Positions 43,370 through 54,379 of a stretch of 64,000 nucleotides of DNA are shown piece after piece. The notes under the pieces were generated by a model, which made no database searches, was not told where the DNA came from, and worked only from the letters and a program-made list of their open reading frames with translations. Within the stretch, counting starts at the first letter, position 1. Each line of letters starts with the position of its first letter. The position numbers were made by a program, and so were the translations under genes. The DNA is from Ophioceras dolichostomum (taxonomy: Eukaryota > Ascomycota > Sordariomycetes > Magnaporthales > Ophioceraceae): NCBI GenBank assembly GCA_003049485.1, contig PYST01000004.1:62001-126000 (forward strand), given 5' to 3'.

Positions 43370-44264
43370 TCCCAGGAAAACTCAACAAAGATTACTTCCC
43401 TGGCCTTTCTTTCCAAGTGAGCTACATTGCTTGCTTACTGCGGAGTATCTGATCTGCATATGTATGATGGGTGTGAAGGTGTCTTTGTACGTGTAACCGA
43501 GAGGAAGGATATTATAATATGGCTTTTGTGTCAGAGATTAGAGTTTTTTTTTTTTTTTTTTTTTGGGGGGGGGGGGGGGNNNNNNNNNNNNNNNNNNNNN
43601 NNNNNNNNNNNNNNNNNNNNNNNNNNNNNNNNNNNNNNNGGGGGGGGGGGGGGGGGGTTTCTTTGTGCAGGCGTGGAATTCCCGATTTCGTTATGATACC
43701 AAGGGCGCAAGGAGAACCAGCTCCACGTAAGACATAATATTGTACAGAATAAGGGGACATCGGGAAGAGCTTGGGTTTGGGATGGCCCCGCTCCCCATTA
43801 CCATCATGGTTGTAGCCGATAGCATATCAAGAAACAGAGGTCCAGATTGAAAGAAAATCTGCTGAAAGAAGAAACGGGATACCTCATGTGCCCACAAGAA
43901 GATGTGAGGAGCTTCGCCAGTTTTGTTACGTCGTATAATTGGTTGGTGTGGCGTTGTGTGGCACACCTGTACACTGTGGCTTGGTGGATCCCACCTAGTC
44001 CCGGAATATAGGAGCTTGGACCTTGCAACACACAGGGATGTTGCTGCTGGCTGGCGTCACACCTGACAGCCAACTTAAGGAAACGTGGATCTCTCGATCT
44101 TGGAACTCCATAACATCAGAAAGACCCCGTCCAACGCCTTGCAACGCATATCGATCTTCTATTCTTGTCGCGCAGGCGATCAAGGGAGCACAAATCCTCA
44201 GCTGGACTCTATCTTTCATAGCTTCTGGATTTCCACCGACTTCTTCAATAGCGCCGTTTCGAAG
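43370..44264. other. Intergenic region containing an assembly gap
   Basis: 3' flank of the PAS gene and promoter of the Yip-family gene. It includes a T-run, a G-run and 60 Ns at 43580-43639. No gene seen. Confidence 0.6.
43543..43657. other. Assembly gap flanked by homopolymers
   Basis: A run of about 20 T, then about 15 G, then N at 43580-43639, then about 18 G. The homopolymers on both sides suggest the gap was caused by, or contains, a hard-to-sequence G-rich stretch. The true length is unknown. Confidence 0.95.
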
Positions 44265-45542
44265 ATGGCGTCCTCAAGCCGCAAGGGTTACGATCAGGCG
44301 CCTCAGGTTGATGACGACGACTTGATAGATCCTGATGATGGTGAGCTGCTACCAACTTACCTCCCAGAGATGAGTAGAGATCAGAACCTGCAATTGCGAT
44401 CTTCTCTACTACTTGTCTACCACACCTAGCTTTCAAAAACAGAATATCTCGATACTAATCGGCTCGTTTTCTCAACAACAACAGCTGATCTCAACGACTT
44501 CGACGACCCACTGACCACGCAGTCCTCCCGCGCCCCCCTGACCGGCAACATCGGCGGCGCAACCGGCTCGGGCTCGGGCTCGGGCTCGGGTGGCGCCGGA
44601 CCGTCATCATCATCCTCCCGCTCCCGGGGCGGTGGCGGCGGCGGTCTCACCGAGAACTACCTCACCTCCCGAATACCAGGCGAGGACCGGGCGGCGGCGC
44701 AGAACACGATCGACGAGTCCGTGTGGGACACGCTCCGGCGCGACCTGCTGGCCGTGTGGAGCAAGATGCGCGAGGTTCTCTACCCGCGCTACCTCTTCGG
44801 CGGCACCATGTTTGAGTCGGCCGAAGGGCTGCGCGGCGCGTACGCCAACATCCGGTCCGCCGGCATATCGGGCACGCGCGACGAGCTCGCGGGCCTGGCG
44901 GGCAGGGTCATGGACCCGGAGACGCTGCTCAGCCGGAACAACATGACGCCGGGGCTGAGGGACTGGGACCTCTGGGGACCCCTGATCTTCTGCCTGCTGC
45001 TGAGCCTGCTGCTGAGCTTCAACCACACGAGCGAGCAGAAGAACGCGGTCTTTAGTGGGGTGTTTGCTATGGTTTGGATTGGGGAGGCGGTTGTTACGCT
45101 GCAGCTGAAGCTTTTGGGTGGTAATATGTGAGTGTGCAATCCGAGTCCTCTCTTTTCCCCCATCCAGTTCGCCACTGCCTTCGCTCTCGCTTTCGCTCTC
45201 GGTCTCGGTCTCGGTCTCGGTCTCCCCCTCCCTCCCTCTCGCTCTTATCAATCTCCCTGGCCTAATCAAAAACCATTACACAAAATAAACAGATCCTTCG
45301 CGCAGAGCGTCTGCATCATCGGCTACACGCTCTTCCCGCTCGTCATCGCCTCGCTGCTCTCGGCCTTCCACCTATACTGGATCGCCCGCATCCCAGTTTA
45401 CATCGCCCTCGTGGGCTGGGCCATGGCCGCCGGCGTTAGCATCCTAGGCGGGAGCGGCGTTGTCCATAACAGAGTCGGCTTGGCCGTCTATCCGCTCTTT
45501 GTCTTCTACCTTGGACTCGGCGCGCTCTGCTTCATCAGCTAA
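44265..45542 (+). CDS. Yip1-family Golgi/ER membrane protein (YIPF6/Yip4-like)
   Basis: Three exons, 44265-44340, 44485-45127 and 45293-45542; 322 aa. The cytosolic N-terminus is acidic, then Gly/Ser-rich (SGSGSGSGG and an RGGGGGG run). A conserved segment follows with TIDESVWDTLRRDLLAVWSK and VLYPRYLFGG. Five hydrophobic segments fill the C-terminal half, beginning DWDLWGPLIFCLLLSLLLSF, with FAMVWIGEAVVTLQLKLLGG, SVCIIGYTLFPLVIASLLSA and the end VFYLGLGALCFIS. The DxWGPL segment and five-helix layout are typical of YIPF proteins, which bind Rab GTPases and act in ER-Golgi vesicle traffic. Assignment to the YIPF6/Yip4 branch rather than Yip5 is from memory of the DLWGP pattern. The second intron is CT-rich (CTCTCGGTCTCGG repeats). 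Confidence 0.87.
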
Positions 45543-46413
45543 ATCCTGCAGAGTTTGTTCGCCTACCTCCAGTCATGTGTTTTTACAAGCAACAATCAAT
45601 CGTCTTGGTTACGCCCTATCTTACACCCTCTTGTTTTACATTTGGTCTTGTTTTCCCCCGTTGCCTCAGATTCGGACAACAGGGACGCATTGGAAGTTTT
45701 CTGCTTAGGGAAGGAAATAGAATCGGCTTCGGAAGTTGTTTTGCCGCTGGGGTTCTGGCCAAAGGGACGGCCCAGTCCAGTCTACTTACGAGATGGAAGG
45801 GGACAAAAGGCGACCGGTTTTCAAAAGATCCCCATGCTGGGGCACAACCAGGCGTCTCATCGACGCGATTTGTATATCTACATGTAGTTCACTCCTTGTT
45901 TCCGGCCGCGATCCCATTGTCCGGGATTGCGTATCACCAAAAACACCATGATCCCACTACGAATTCTTCACCGTACACCGTGTATCTTGACCATTTTGAT
46001 GCTACCAGATACTGCACGTGGTAAGCCAACGGCAGCCTGCTCCTCAGATCAGCTCTTGGGTGGGTATGAATCGATGACCCCAGATGACCGCAATCCAATC
46101 CAACAACATACTATGAATGCAGACCAGATGGTGGTGAGCATAGGGGGACAAGCTGGTTGGTACTTTCGAGAATGAGTACACTCCAGTGGTCACTCTAATG
46201 GTCCTCCTCAAAGACGTCGCGACGGAGCGATATGAACAGAAGATGGCAGAGCACGCGAAGTAGAAATATGATTTTAAGTCTCGCAAAAATGCAACGTCCC
46301 AGAAGAGAGCGCAGATAAGTGAAATCCCGTATACCTAATCTAGTGTACAGACACCTAACCCATATAAGCCGCCAACCTATCTTTTAGACCCTTGGCACAT
46401 CCCCTGGGAGTTC
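45543..46413. other. Intergenic region (convergent 3' flanks)
   Basis: 3' ends of the Yip-family gene and the Ncl1 gene face each other here. A plus frame at 45575-46024 is open but has no motif. Nothing else seen. Confidence 0.5.
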
Positions 46414-49185
46414 CTACGTCCCGGCGAGAGCCAGCCCGCCGTCGATTTCCATCTTGTCGTCAGATGCCGAAACCGCCTCACTAGTACCCTGCGCATCGGT
46501 GGGCACAGCAAGTGCGACATCCGCAGCCTCACCGTTCTCCTCCTCCACCTTGACTTCGGCATCCTCAACCTTAACCTCGGCCTCCTCCGCCTCCGCCTTG
46601 ACCTCAGTCTCCTCCATCTTGACCTCAGTCTCCGCCTCCGCCTCCGCCTTCGGGGCGTCCCTTTGCAACCCGGTATTGACCAGCGCAGACGTCTCGTCAA
46701 AGATGCGCAGCAGCATGGCCGCGCGGTCCTCCTTGGGCAGCATGAGGTTCACCGAGTGGAAGCTCTTCCATAGCGGTAGCGCCATGCGCTCCATCTTGCC
46801 GCTGTCCGGTTCGTCCTCCTCCCGGTTGGGCTCCACGCGCAGCACGCAGCAGCCCATGGGTATGTCCCTCGCGGCCTCGCCGATCTCGCCCAGGTCCTCC
46901 CACCCGCCGTCCGCCAGCTTCGGGAACATCTCGACGAGCAGCCTGCGCAGCGTCCGCTTGGAGCGCAGGACGATCACCCGCTCCGGCCCGACGTAGCCGT
47001 GCACGAGCTGGATGCCCTCGGACTGGATGCGCCAGCCGCAGATCTCGGCCGAGGGCGCGTCCTGCTTCATGAACATCTTGACGCCGCCGTGCACGAAGCG
47101 GACGCCGCGTCCCTCGTTGGCCACGAGCACGTCCCGCACCAGCTGGCTGGTGTAGTAGATCGCCTTTGCGGGCTCGCCGAGCGCGTTGCGGACCATGAAG
47201 CGGTCCAGGGGGAAGCGGTCCGAGAGGTTGTAGAAGCTCTTGACCAGCTTGATCACCGCGTGGTCGCTTGGTAGGTACTTGAAGGGTTCTTCGTAGGGCC
47301 CATTGGGCTTCTTCTTGGGCGGCGGCCCGTTCGCGGGCTTGGAGTCGCTGGTGGGGGCTGGGCTGTCTGTCTCTTCGATTTTGACGGCTGTCTCTTCGAT
47401 CTTGACAACATCGACCGGCTCGGTAGCTTCGCTCTCTTCCGTCTTCAGCTTCTTTTGTGAAGCGTTATCATCATCCTCCTCTCCGTCCCCTCGAGGCCGC
47501 TTGTTCCCTTGGCTGTCTCCGTTCTCTGCTTTAACATCGATCGGAGTTCCAATGGTAGCCGGAGTAGTGCTGCTGGTGGCCTGACTGTCGGACGAAGGCT
47601 TGCTCCCCGTCTTCTTAGCATTGACCTCGTTGTTGGGCGCTTGATCCTCCGGCTTTGCTCGGAAATCCGATTTCTTCTGCAACACGGTGATGAAGAATGC
47701 GCCCGTATCCTGGAGGTGCGGGTAGACCCTCATACACCGCTCCAGGGGCAGGGCAGCAGCATCGCCGGTCCGGGGGAACATCTGCTGCGTCAGACGTCCC
47801 GGAACCAGGCCGTCGTCTTTTGTTTTGGCAAACCCCTCGACGTCTTCCCAGCTGTTCCATATCCTCTGAGCCTTGTCCATGATCTTCCATTGCTTGAGAC
47901 CCGGAACCCGCTTGAGCTTGGGCAGCTGATCGCTGCAGTCGATGATCTCAATGGCATCTGAGCCGCCACAGCGCTCAATGGCCGTCGCAACCACAGCCTC
48001 GTTCTCAACCGGGTTCATGCTGCAGGTGGAGTAGACAACCTTACCGCCAAACTTGAGTAGTTGGAGCGCCCGCACGAGAATCCGTGTTTGGATGGCGTGC
48101 AGGCCGAGAGCGTTCCCGGGCTGCCAATCTTTCCAAAGGTTGACGTTCTTTCGGAATGTGCCGTCTCCGGAGCAGGGGACATCAGCAAGGATGCGATCAA
48201 ACTTGAGATAGTTACCCCTATTAGGATCATCCGAGGGGAGTCGGAGCCCAGGGTAAAGAGTGGCATCGTGATTGGTGACAATCATGTTTGGCGATGCCAG
48301 CCGCTTCAGTTGGTGGATCAGCATGTGGCTCCGCTTGTAGTCTGCGTCGTTCGCCACGAGGAGGCCAGTGGCCCGCCCCTGGTCACTCGGATCGGCAGCA
48401 AGATCGGCATCTTCATCCTCGGCGCTGTCGACGGCAGCACCGCCGTCATTTGTCGCGGTGACCTTCTTCAGGAACCTGCTGATGCGACCTTCTTCACCAA
48501 CGTGGATCATCTCCAGTAGCTGGGCGGCCTTGCTCCCCGGGGCTGCGCACATGTCCAACACCGCCATGCCGGGCTGGACATCCAGGAGGAGCGGCGGGAT
48601 CATGCTCACGACCTCCTGTCTGCTGATGTTACCGACGGTAGTCTCAGAGACGAGGAATTTCTGGAATGCGGCGAAGGGCGGGAATTTGCGGATGACGTTC
48701 TTCGGGGTGGTCATCCACCAGGCAAGCGAGTCCGGATACCACTCGACCGGCTGCGGGGGCTCGACCTGTTGCCCGTTCAGGTGTGTGATCTCGGAGATCT
48801 GGGGGAAGTATCTTGTCTGCATGAGCTTCATAACTTCGAGCGCATGGCCCTTGGAGCCACAGAATCGGAAACTATTAGGCAGCTCGCGCCTCAGCGCGGC
48901 CCAGAAGCTCTCGCGCTCCTCATCGGGTAGGGCGAGGAGGCTGTTGTAGAAGTGCTGCAGTTTCTCGTTCTCCTTGGCGATAGACGGATAAGAGTTGTAT
49001 CGGTTGTTGGTCGCAGTGTCTGCGCGACGGACGCCGTCAAAATGCTCGCCTGGCCGGCCGCCGCCTTTCCCTCCTTTCTGATGATGATGATGATTATCGT
49101 GCGTGTGTCAGTATAAAGAACCTCACGGGCAGTTTGAAATAAGCATTGCGACGCGGAGTCTTACCCGGAACTTCTTCTTCGCCAT
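46414..49185 (-). CDS. tRNA (cytosine-5-)-methyltransferase, Ncl1/Trm4 (NSUN2 family)
   Basis: SAM-dependent enzyme that makes m5C in tRNA (positions 34, 40, 48-50 in yeast), nuclear. Two exons on the minus strand, 49185-49165 (MAKKKFR) and 49077-46414, with a GTAAGA...CAG intron; 894 aa. N-terminal marks are NNRYNSYPSIAKENEKLQHF and PNSFRFCGSKGHA. The SAM loop is VLDMCAAPGSKAAQ at about 180-193. ADVPCSGDGTFRKN carries Cys309 and YSTCSMNPVENEAVV carries Cys359, the release and nucleophile cysteines of the family. Two long low-complexity inserts are present: one after the catalytic domain, Lys/Glu/Ser-rich, and a C-terminal tail of repeated EVKVE/EVKAE units. At 894 aa it is longer than yeast Ncl1 (684 aa) because of these. 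It lies 409 bp downstream of Mtg2 in the same direction. Confidence 0.95.
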
Positions 49186-49594
49186 TATGATGTAGCTCAG
49201 GTGATCGGTGAAAAGGGGCCTCGACAGTAGAGCAGAAAGCAATGGAGCAGAGGAGGTGAACTGCATCAGCAAAGCTTTCTGCTGTGAAAAAGTCAACCGA
49301 AAAAAAAAAAAAGTTGACGTTTGGAGCTCAATCTGGGGGAAGCTTGCAGAGCCCCGCATGATTTCATTGGACGATTGGAACCCCCTTCGTTGCATTCTCA
49401 GGACCCCACTTCCCCGAGTGCATAGTTGACTTGGCGACCCCCTGGACCCCTGAAGCGCTCCAGCGCCAACCCTCACTCTACTAGGCTACTAGAATCTGCC
49501 GGATCATGCCGATATCAACAGAGAAGGACGGCTAGACGAAGATTATTTATTTTTGGATGTGAGTAGCGCATCGCCTTTACTGGCCGCCTGGCCT
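49186..49594. promoter_or_regulatory. Intergenic region between Mtg2 and Ncl1
   Basis: 409 bp separating the stop of the Obg GTPase gene from the start of the methyltransferase gene (both minus). It should contain the Ncl1 promoter. An A-run lies at 49300-49312. Confidence 0.5.
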
Positions 49595-51391
49595 TCACTC
49601 ATCCAGCAGTCCCACCGTCCAGTGAACTATTCTGTCGATTCCATGGCCGTTAATGGCGCTCACGGGTATCGCCGCGCAGTCCTTCGTCCATGCGCCTTCG
49701 ACGCCACTGGGATGAGGCGCATCCCCCCTCGTGATAGTCGAGAGGTACTCCCTGAGTTCGTGAAAGTTCTCTTGGGTGTTGGGTAGGTCCCCCTTTGTCG
49801 CGACCACGAACCATGGTTTTCCCGCTATGTGAAGGCCGGACACATTTTCGGACGGGGTAGGAGGGTACTCAGCCATCACTGAATTCCCATTCCCTATCTG
49901 CCATGTGACACCTCCACTCCCATCCTCGGCCTCGGGGCCCCAGTTGATGCGCGCATCCCTCTCGCGATCGCTCTCCTCGTCTTCCCGCATCTGAGCGTAC
50001 ATGCCAACCTCATGCCACAGCGCGTTCAATGCTTTCACTGCGTTCCCAGCACTGAGGTCAACGACAAAGGCCAGCACTCCGGCTCGCTCTACGTGGCGCA
50101 GGAATGCCATCCCGAGTCCCTTATCCATGTGGGCCCCTTCGATCAGTCCGGGAATGTCTGCGATCGTGAACCGAGTTCGCTGCACAACCTCGGTGTCGTC
50201 TTCGTCTTCGAAGCCGTAAGGCATATCTTCGTCGTCGCGCCGTCGACGAGTAGTGCTGTAGACCAACGGCCTGCCCTTGTTATTGTCCAGCACAACAGTC
50301 CCAATGTTAGGCTTCAGGGTGGTGAAAGCCCACGATCCGATGCGGGACCTGCTATTCGTCATGGCGCGGATCAGCGTGCTCTTCCCAGCGTTCGGCAGAC
50401 CAACTAGCCCAACGTCCGCCAACAACTTCAGTTCCAGCTCAATCGTCATCGACATAGCCCGATCGCCCCTGGTAGCAAAAAGCGGTCGAGGGGTATCTTT
50501 TCCCACAAAGTGTGGGTTACCTAGACCACCAATCCCCCCAGGAGCCAGGAGAATAGGCCTCGGAGTCGGCCTGGAGAGGTCTAGTTCGACTGGGCCCTTA
50601 GGTGGGAAAAAAATAGGTGTCCTTCTAGGCAGTCGTGGCAGCTCTATCCTCTTCGCTTCTGAGGAAGACATTCCGGGGTATAAGACCCACTTATGGCGAA
50701 AGGGGTCCTCGACGGGAGGCTCCTCGAAAAGAGGAGCATGGGGAGGGGCGTCTTCGGGAGCTTGTCCGTCTTCGGAGGCAGATTCAACTTCAGCGGAAGC
50801 GGCGGCAGCAGCAGCGGCGGCGGCGGCGGCGGCGGCGGCTGCCTTCTCGCGGCGACGCAGGGCTCTGGCTAGGAGCCTCTCCTCAGCCTCCGGGTCTTGA
50901 CGTTCCAGCTCCCTGACCACGGTACCCACTGGCACGGTGAGAACGATATCCTCACCCCTTTGTCCCGACTTGGATTTCCCCCTCCCACTCTTCCCGCGCC
51001 CGGCCCGCACGGTCCTCATACGTGCTAGCTTGTGAAGCGACGTCTCCCCGTGAACGGCCTGGATGTAGATGTTGCCGCCATGGCCGCCGTCACCACCGTT
51101 GGCGGGACCCTCTTGGACGAAAGCTTCCCTCAGAAACGAGATACACCCAGCGCCTCCTTCTCCAGCATGGAGAGAAAGTTTCGTTTTGTCGACGAAGCTT
51201 GCACCGGCGAAATCGTCAGGTGATGGGTTAAGTCGCGTTGATGTCTCGGGGCTCGGGGTCTCGGTAATGTGGTTACGGACTTGAGAGAAGGTATTGGACA
51301 GCTTCTGGCAATGCGGCGAGTGCGTCCGATATATCAATGGATACAGAAAAGGAAGAGTTAGATGTGCTGATCTCGCGCACCGAGGTGCCAT
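49595..51391 (-). CDS. Mitochondrial Obg-family GTPase (Mtg2)
   Basis: GTPase required for assembly of the large mitochondrial ribosomal subunit. Single exon, 598 aa. The N-terminus MAPRCARSAHLTLPFLYPLI is basic and hydrophobic, like a targeting peptide. The Gly-rich Obg fold follows: VDKTKLSLHAGEGGAGCISF, GPANGGDGGHGGNIYIQAV and later ILLAPGGIGGLGNPHFVG. It is split by an insertion at about 165-275 containing a run of about 15 Ala. The G domain has G1 GLPNAGKS at 331-338, G2 around FTTLKPNIG (356-364), G3 DIPGLIEGA at 412-420, G4 TKGD at 532-535 and a G5-like SAINGHG near the end. G4 is TKGD rather than NKxD, which is tolerated in some GTPases but worth noting. The stop falls just after the G5 motif, so there is no extra C-terminal domain. 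Confidence 0.93.
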   Translation of the reverse strand: MAPRCARSAHLTLPFLYPLIYRTHSPHCQKLSNTFSQVRNHITETPSPETSTRLNPSPDDFAGASFVDKTKLSLHAGEGGAGCISFLREAFVQEGPANGGDGGHGGNIYIQAVHGETSLHKLARMRTVRAGRGKSGRGKSKSGQRGEDIVLTVPVGTVVRELERQDPEAEERLLARALRRREKAAAAAAAAAAAAAAASAEVESASEDGQAPEDAPPHAPLFEEPPVEDPFRHKWVLYPGMSSSEAKRIELPRLPRRTPIFFPPKGPVELDLSRPTPRPILLAPGGIGGLGNPHFVGKDTPRPLFATRGDRAMSMTIELELKLLADVGLVGLPNAGKSTLIRAMTNSRSRIGSWAFTTLKPNIGTVVLDNNKGRPLVYSTTRRRRDDEDMPYGFEDEDDTEVVQRTRFTIADIPGLIEGAHMDKGLGMAFLRHVERAGVLAFVVDLSAGNAVKALNALWHEVGMYAQMREDEESDRERDARINWGPEAEDGSGGVTWQIGNGNSVMAEYPPTPSENVSGLHIAGKPWFVVATKGDLPNTQENFHELREYLSTITRGDAPHPSGVEGAWTKDCAAIPVSAINGHGIDRIVHWTVGLLDE

Positions 51392-54379
51392 CGTCGAGCG
51401 GGTGTGATGGAAGTCGAACTATGATAAATGCTCCTGGTTGATGAAGTCCGACCAGCTTGTCGCAAAAGCATTCATCAAATTTTGGGACAAGGTTCACCTG
51501 ATGATAAGATAACATCGAAAATTTTGTGGGACGTTTGGATAGCTCGGAGCTTGTACCCCCCAGCCCCTGTCCACCCAACCGGATCTGACCTTGCCAACAG
51601 TCAGCCCTCGCTCCAAAGTGGTGCTGTGAGGCTCTGAGGAACGAGGCTCTCAACAAGGAAATCCGTGGCGTTCTCGAAGATTTCCATGGGTCAATCTGAC
51701 AAGAGATATCATTTTAGTGTTGAATTGAAGATTCAGCAAAAATGGGAGGAGAAACAAGGGCTGAAATCGAAGTGACAGGGATCTTGCGAATCTACCCCTT
51801 CCCCGAACGAAGAAATTCGCAGTGGCAGCTTCATCAGGCAGTCAGGCATCACGGACACCCACCTCACTACACCTACAATCCTACAATCCAACGTCGATTG
51901 ATGGCGAGGCTCTGGTTCTTCCCAAGTCGACATTTATATCATTATTACTACAATCCCAACACATCTCTACCGTTCCCACCGCTTGCCCTCCTAGTTTAGG
52001 ATTAGGAGACCAGAAAGACCTTAACGTGAGAGGGATCGGCGACCGGCTCAAGATCTCCATCGCAATGCGGCCACAAGTGCAGCACCTATCGCACTGGACC
52101 TGACAAGACTTAAGATGTCACATCTCGCGCCGTCGGGCATGGATGCACGGTGCATCGCCTGGTTGCTCACTGCAGCAGCTCCTCTCTGTACATACGGCCC
52201 TGGCCTGCCTCCAAAAGTCTGCAGCTCTGCAGCTCTGCAGCCCTGGTCCTCCTTGCACCTGAAAGTTGCGGTGTAAGTGGTTGGTGGGATATTCCCTCAC
52301 AAGACACGAACAGGGCCCTGGTCCCCCATCAACCGACTTTTGGTGCTCGTCGTTTCATTCGTCCCGCCCTCGTGGCCCAATTCGAGGGCCGTCACACACA
52401 ATTTCTCGTTCCCCCTCTCTCTTTCTCGCCTCCAAGCTCACTCGTTGTGTGAGATCGAAAGGGGAAGAAAAAATCTCTTGCCCCGGAATGTCACGGGCAC
52501 CGACCCCGGTCGCCGCCCCTCTTTCGTAACGCGGACGCTTTGATCTGGCCGCCGTCGTCAAGGAAAGTCTGGTGCTTTCAAGCCCTTCGTCTTTCCATCG
52601 CTGTCTCTTTCATCCTTGTATCCTTGCCTGTGCTCCGAGGCTCTCGGTCCCCTGGTGGAAGACTGGGTGCTGGCTCCCTGCCCGTCTAGGCTAGGCCCCC
52701 TCAGATATTACTTACATGCGGAGTCGCCTCTCCATCCGTCCTCCGCCCCAATCTGGGTTTTTGCACTTTCTTCCTCTCGTGCATCACCATCTGCAGGATT
52801 GCGGGCTACTGGACAGCAAACCCAACAGTTTTCTTATTATCTGTTTTCTTCCTTATTTGCTAATAACGGCAGCCTGCCTACTCGTCCGTCCAAACAGAGC
52901 CCCCGGACTCGGAGCTAGGTGGTATCTAGTGGGTGGGCTCCCTTTTTTGGGGCTGACTTTACATAACAACACACCCGCCTGTCATTGTCAGGCTCTTTCT
53001 CCTCCTCAGTGTCAGCGCTTTTTCGTCTCGCCCTATTATTTTTTTCTCTCGCATATTCCGTGCATACCACACACAAATCCGTCTCTCTCCGTGCGTGGAC
53101 CCAGGCCATCCAGCCAGCCAGCAGCCAGTGCCAGTCGTCTTCTTGTCTCTCCTGCCAAACAGTACTGCGTGTCTCTCCGAAGCCCCACCGCACAGTCACT
53201 GTTCACCCCCTCTCTTGTTCCTTTTTCTGGAGGGGGCCTGCGAGTAATTGGTGCGTACGGTCACATCGGCGAGGAAGGGTAACTGGGCTGCTGAGGAGAG
53301 CAAGGTCATGAGAGAGGAGACGACACAGCTTCGGATTGGGCTGCTGCAGGAGCTCCTTGCATGACATGTCCGACTCCAACAACGGCGAAAAAGAGCACCG
53401 CACAATTCGAGCCACGACAACAGACCCAGACTAAACGTGGTTAAGCCCACATTGCCTTGCTGCTTCCTGCTTCGGTTCTGCCACTGAGAAAAAGCTCCAA
53501 CCCTCTCTTTTCTCTTTCGACCTCGTCGCTGTCTCCATTCCCGCCCTCTCCCTCCTCCTCCCTCTACTCCTGCTGCTGCTGCCGCCGTACCGTCTCCGAC
53601 CATAGAGAGCCCTCGGCCTGCCCTCGTCGTCTTCCTACTCGACGGTTGTGGTGCTGGCTGTTTTTCCGACTACGAGCGTCCGCCCGCCCATCCCTCCATT
53701 CATCCCACCTGCCGCCACCTGCCACCTGCCATCTGCCACTCCACCATCCTCTCATTCAGTATCTCTTGCTCCGACGCCGCTGCGCGGAACGACGCGATAG
53801 AGAGAGCCAGCTGGGTGTCGTGGGCCCTCTCTCAACCTGCAGGCTGAACGAACCATCAGGACCAGCAGTTCGCAGCCGCCCTCGACCGGTTTCCCCATCG
53901 TCTCTCTTTCCCTCTCTCCCTCTCTCATACCACTGCCCCATCCAGCCTGTCTGTCGTCGATCCCACGTTGCCAACCGGGTAGTTCTGCTTAACGAGGTAA
54001 GTCAGCCAATATATCACGTATCTCTCGCCCTATCCCCCCGCTTAGCGTTCGGTCTTCCCTCCTTCTCTCCCTTCCGTTCTTTTCTTCTCTCTCCTCTCCC
54101 TCCCGGCTCTCCTTCTGAGATACCTCAGCCTGACTGCTTCGGCCCGTCACCAAACAACTTCATTATTCCCTGAGTCACATCTTCCTGGCTGGACCAGTAT
54201 TGGGTCGGGAGGAAGCATGACGCACGCTTTGCAAGTGTGATTCAGTAGCGTCTTTGTATTAATAAAATTTGTGTCTTTCGTTTGCTGTGTGTTGTTTTAA
54301 TACCCATTTTTTGGTCAACGACCCTCATCCGGCCTCTTTGCCATCCCCCTGTTAGTGGCTTTTGCCCCCACGCTAAGCC
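51392..54379. other. Long intergenic region, probable extended 5' leader
   Basis: About 3 kb without a supported protein. From about 52.3 kb on, the plus strand is strongly pyrimidine-rich (CT tracts), typical of fungal promoters and 5' leaders. A consensus donor GAG|GTAAGT at 53997 and an acceptor-like CTAAG just before the ATG at 54380 would make a 5'-UTR intron of about 380 nt for the downstream gene. The plus frame at 53457-54173 (239 codons) reads Ser/Pro/Leu/Arg from CT-rich DNA and runs through that donor, so I reject it as coding. Confidence 0.45.

Noticed and set aside
53457..54173. 239-codon plus frame
   Set aside because: Ser/Pro/Leu/Arg text produced by CT-rich leader DNA, running through a consensus intron donor at 53997.
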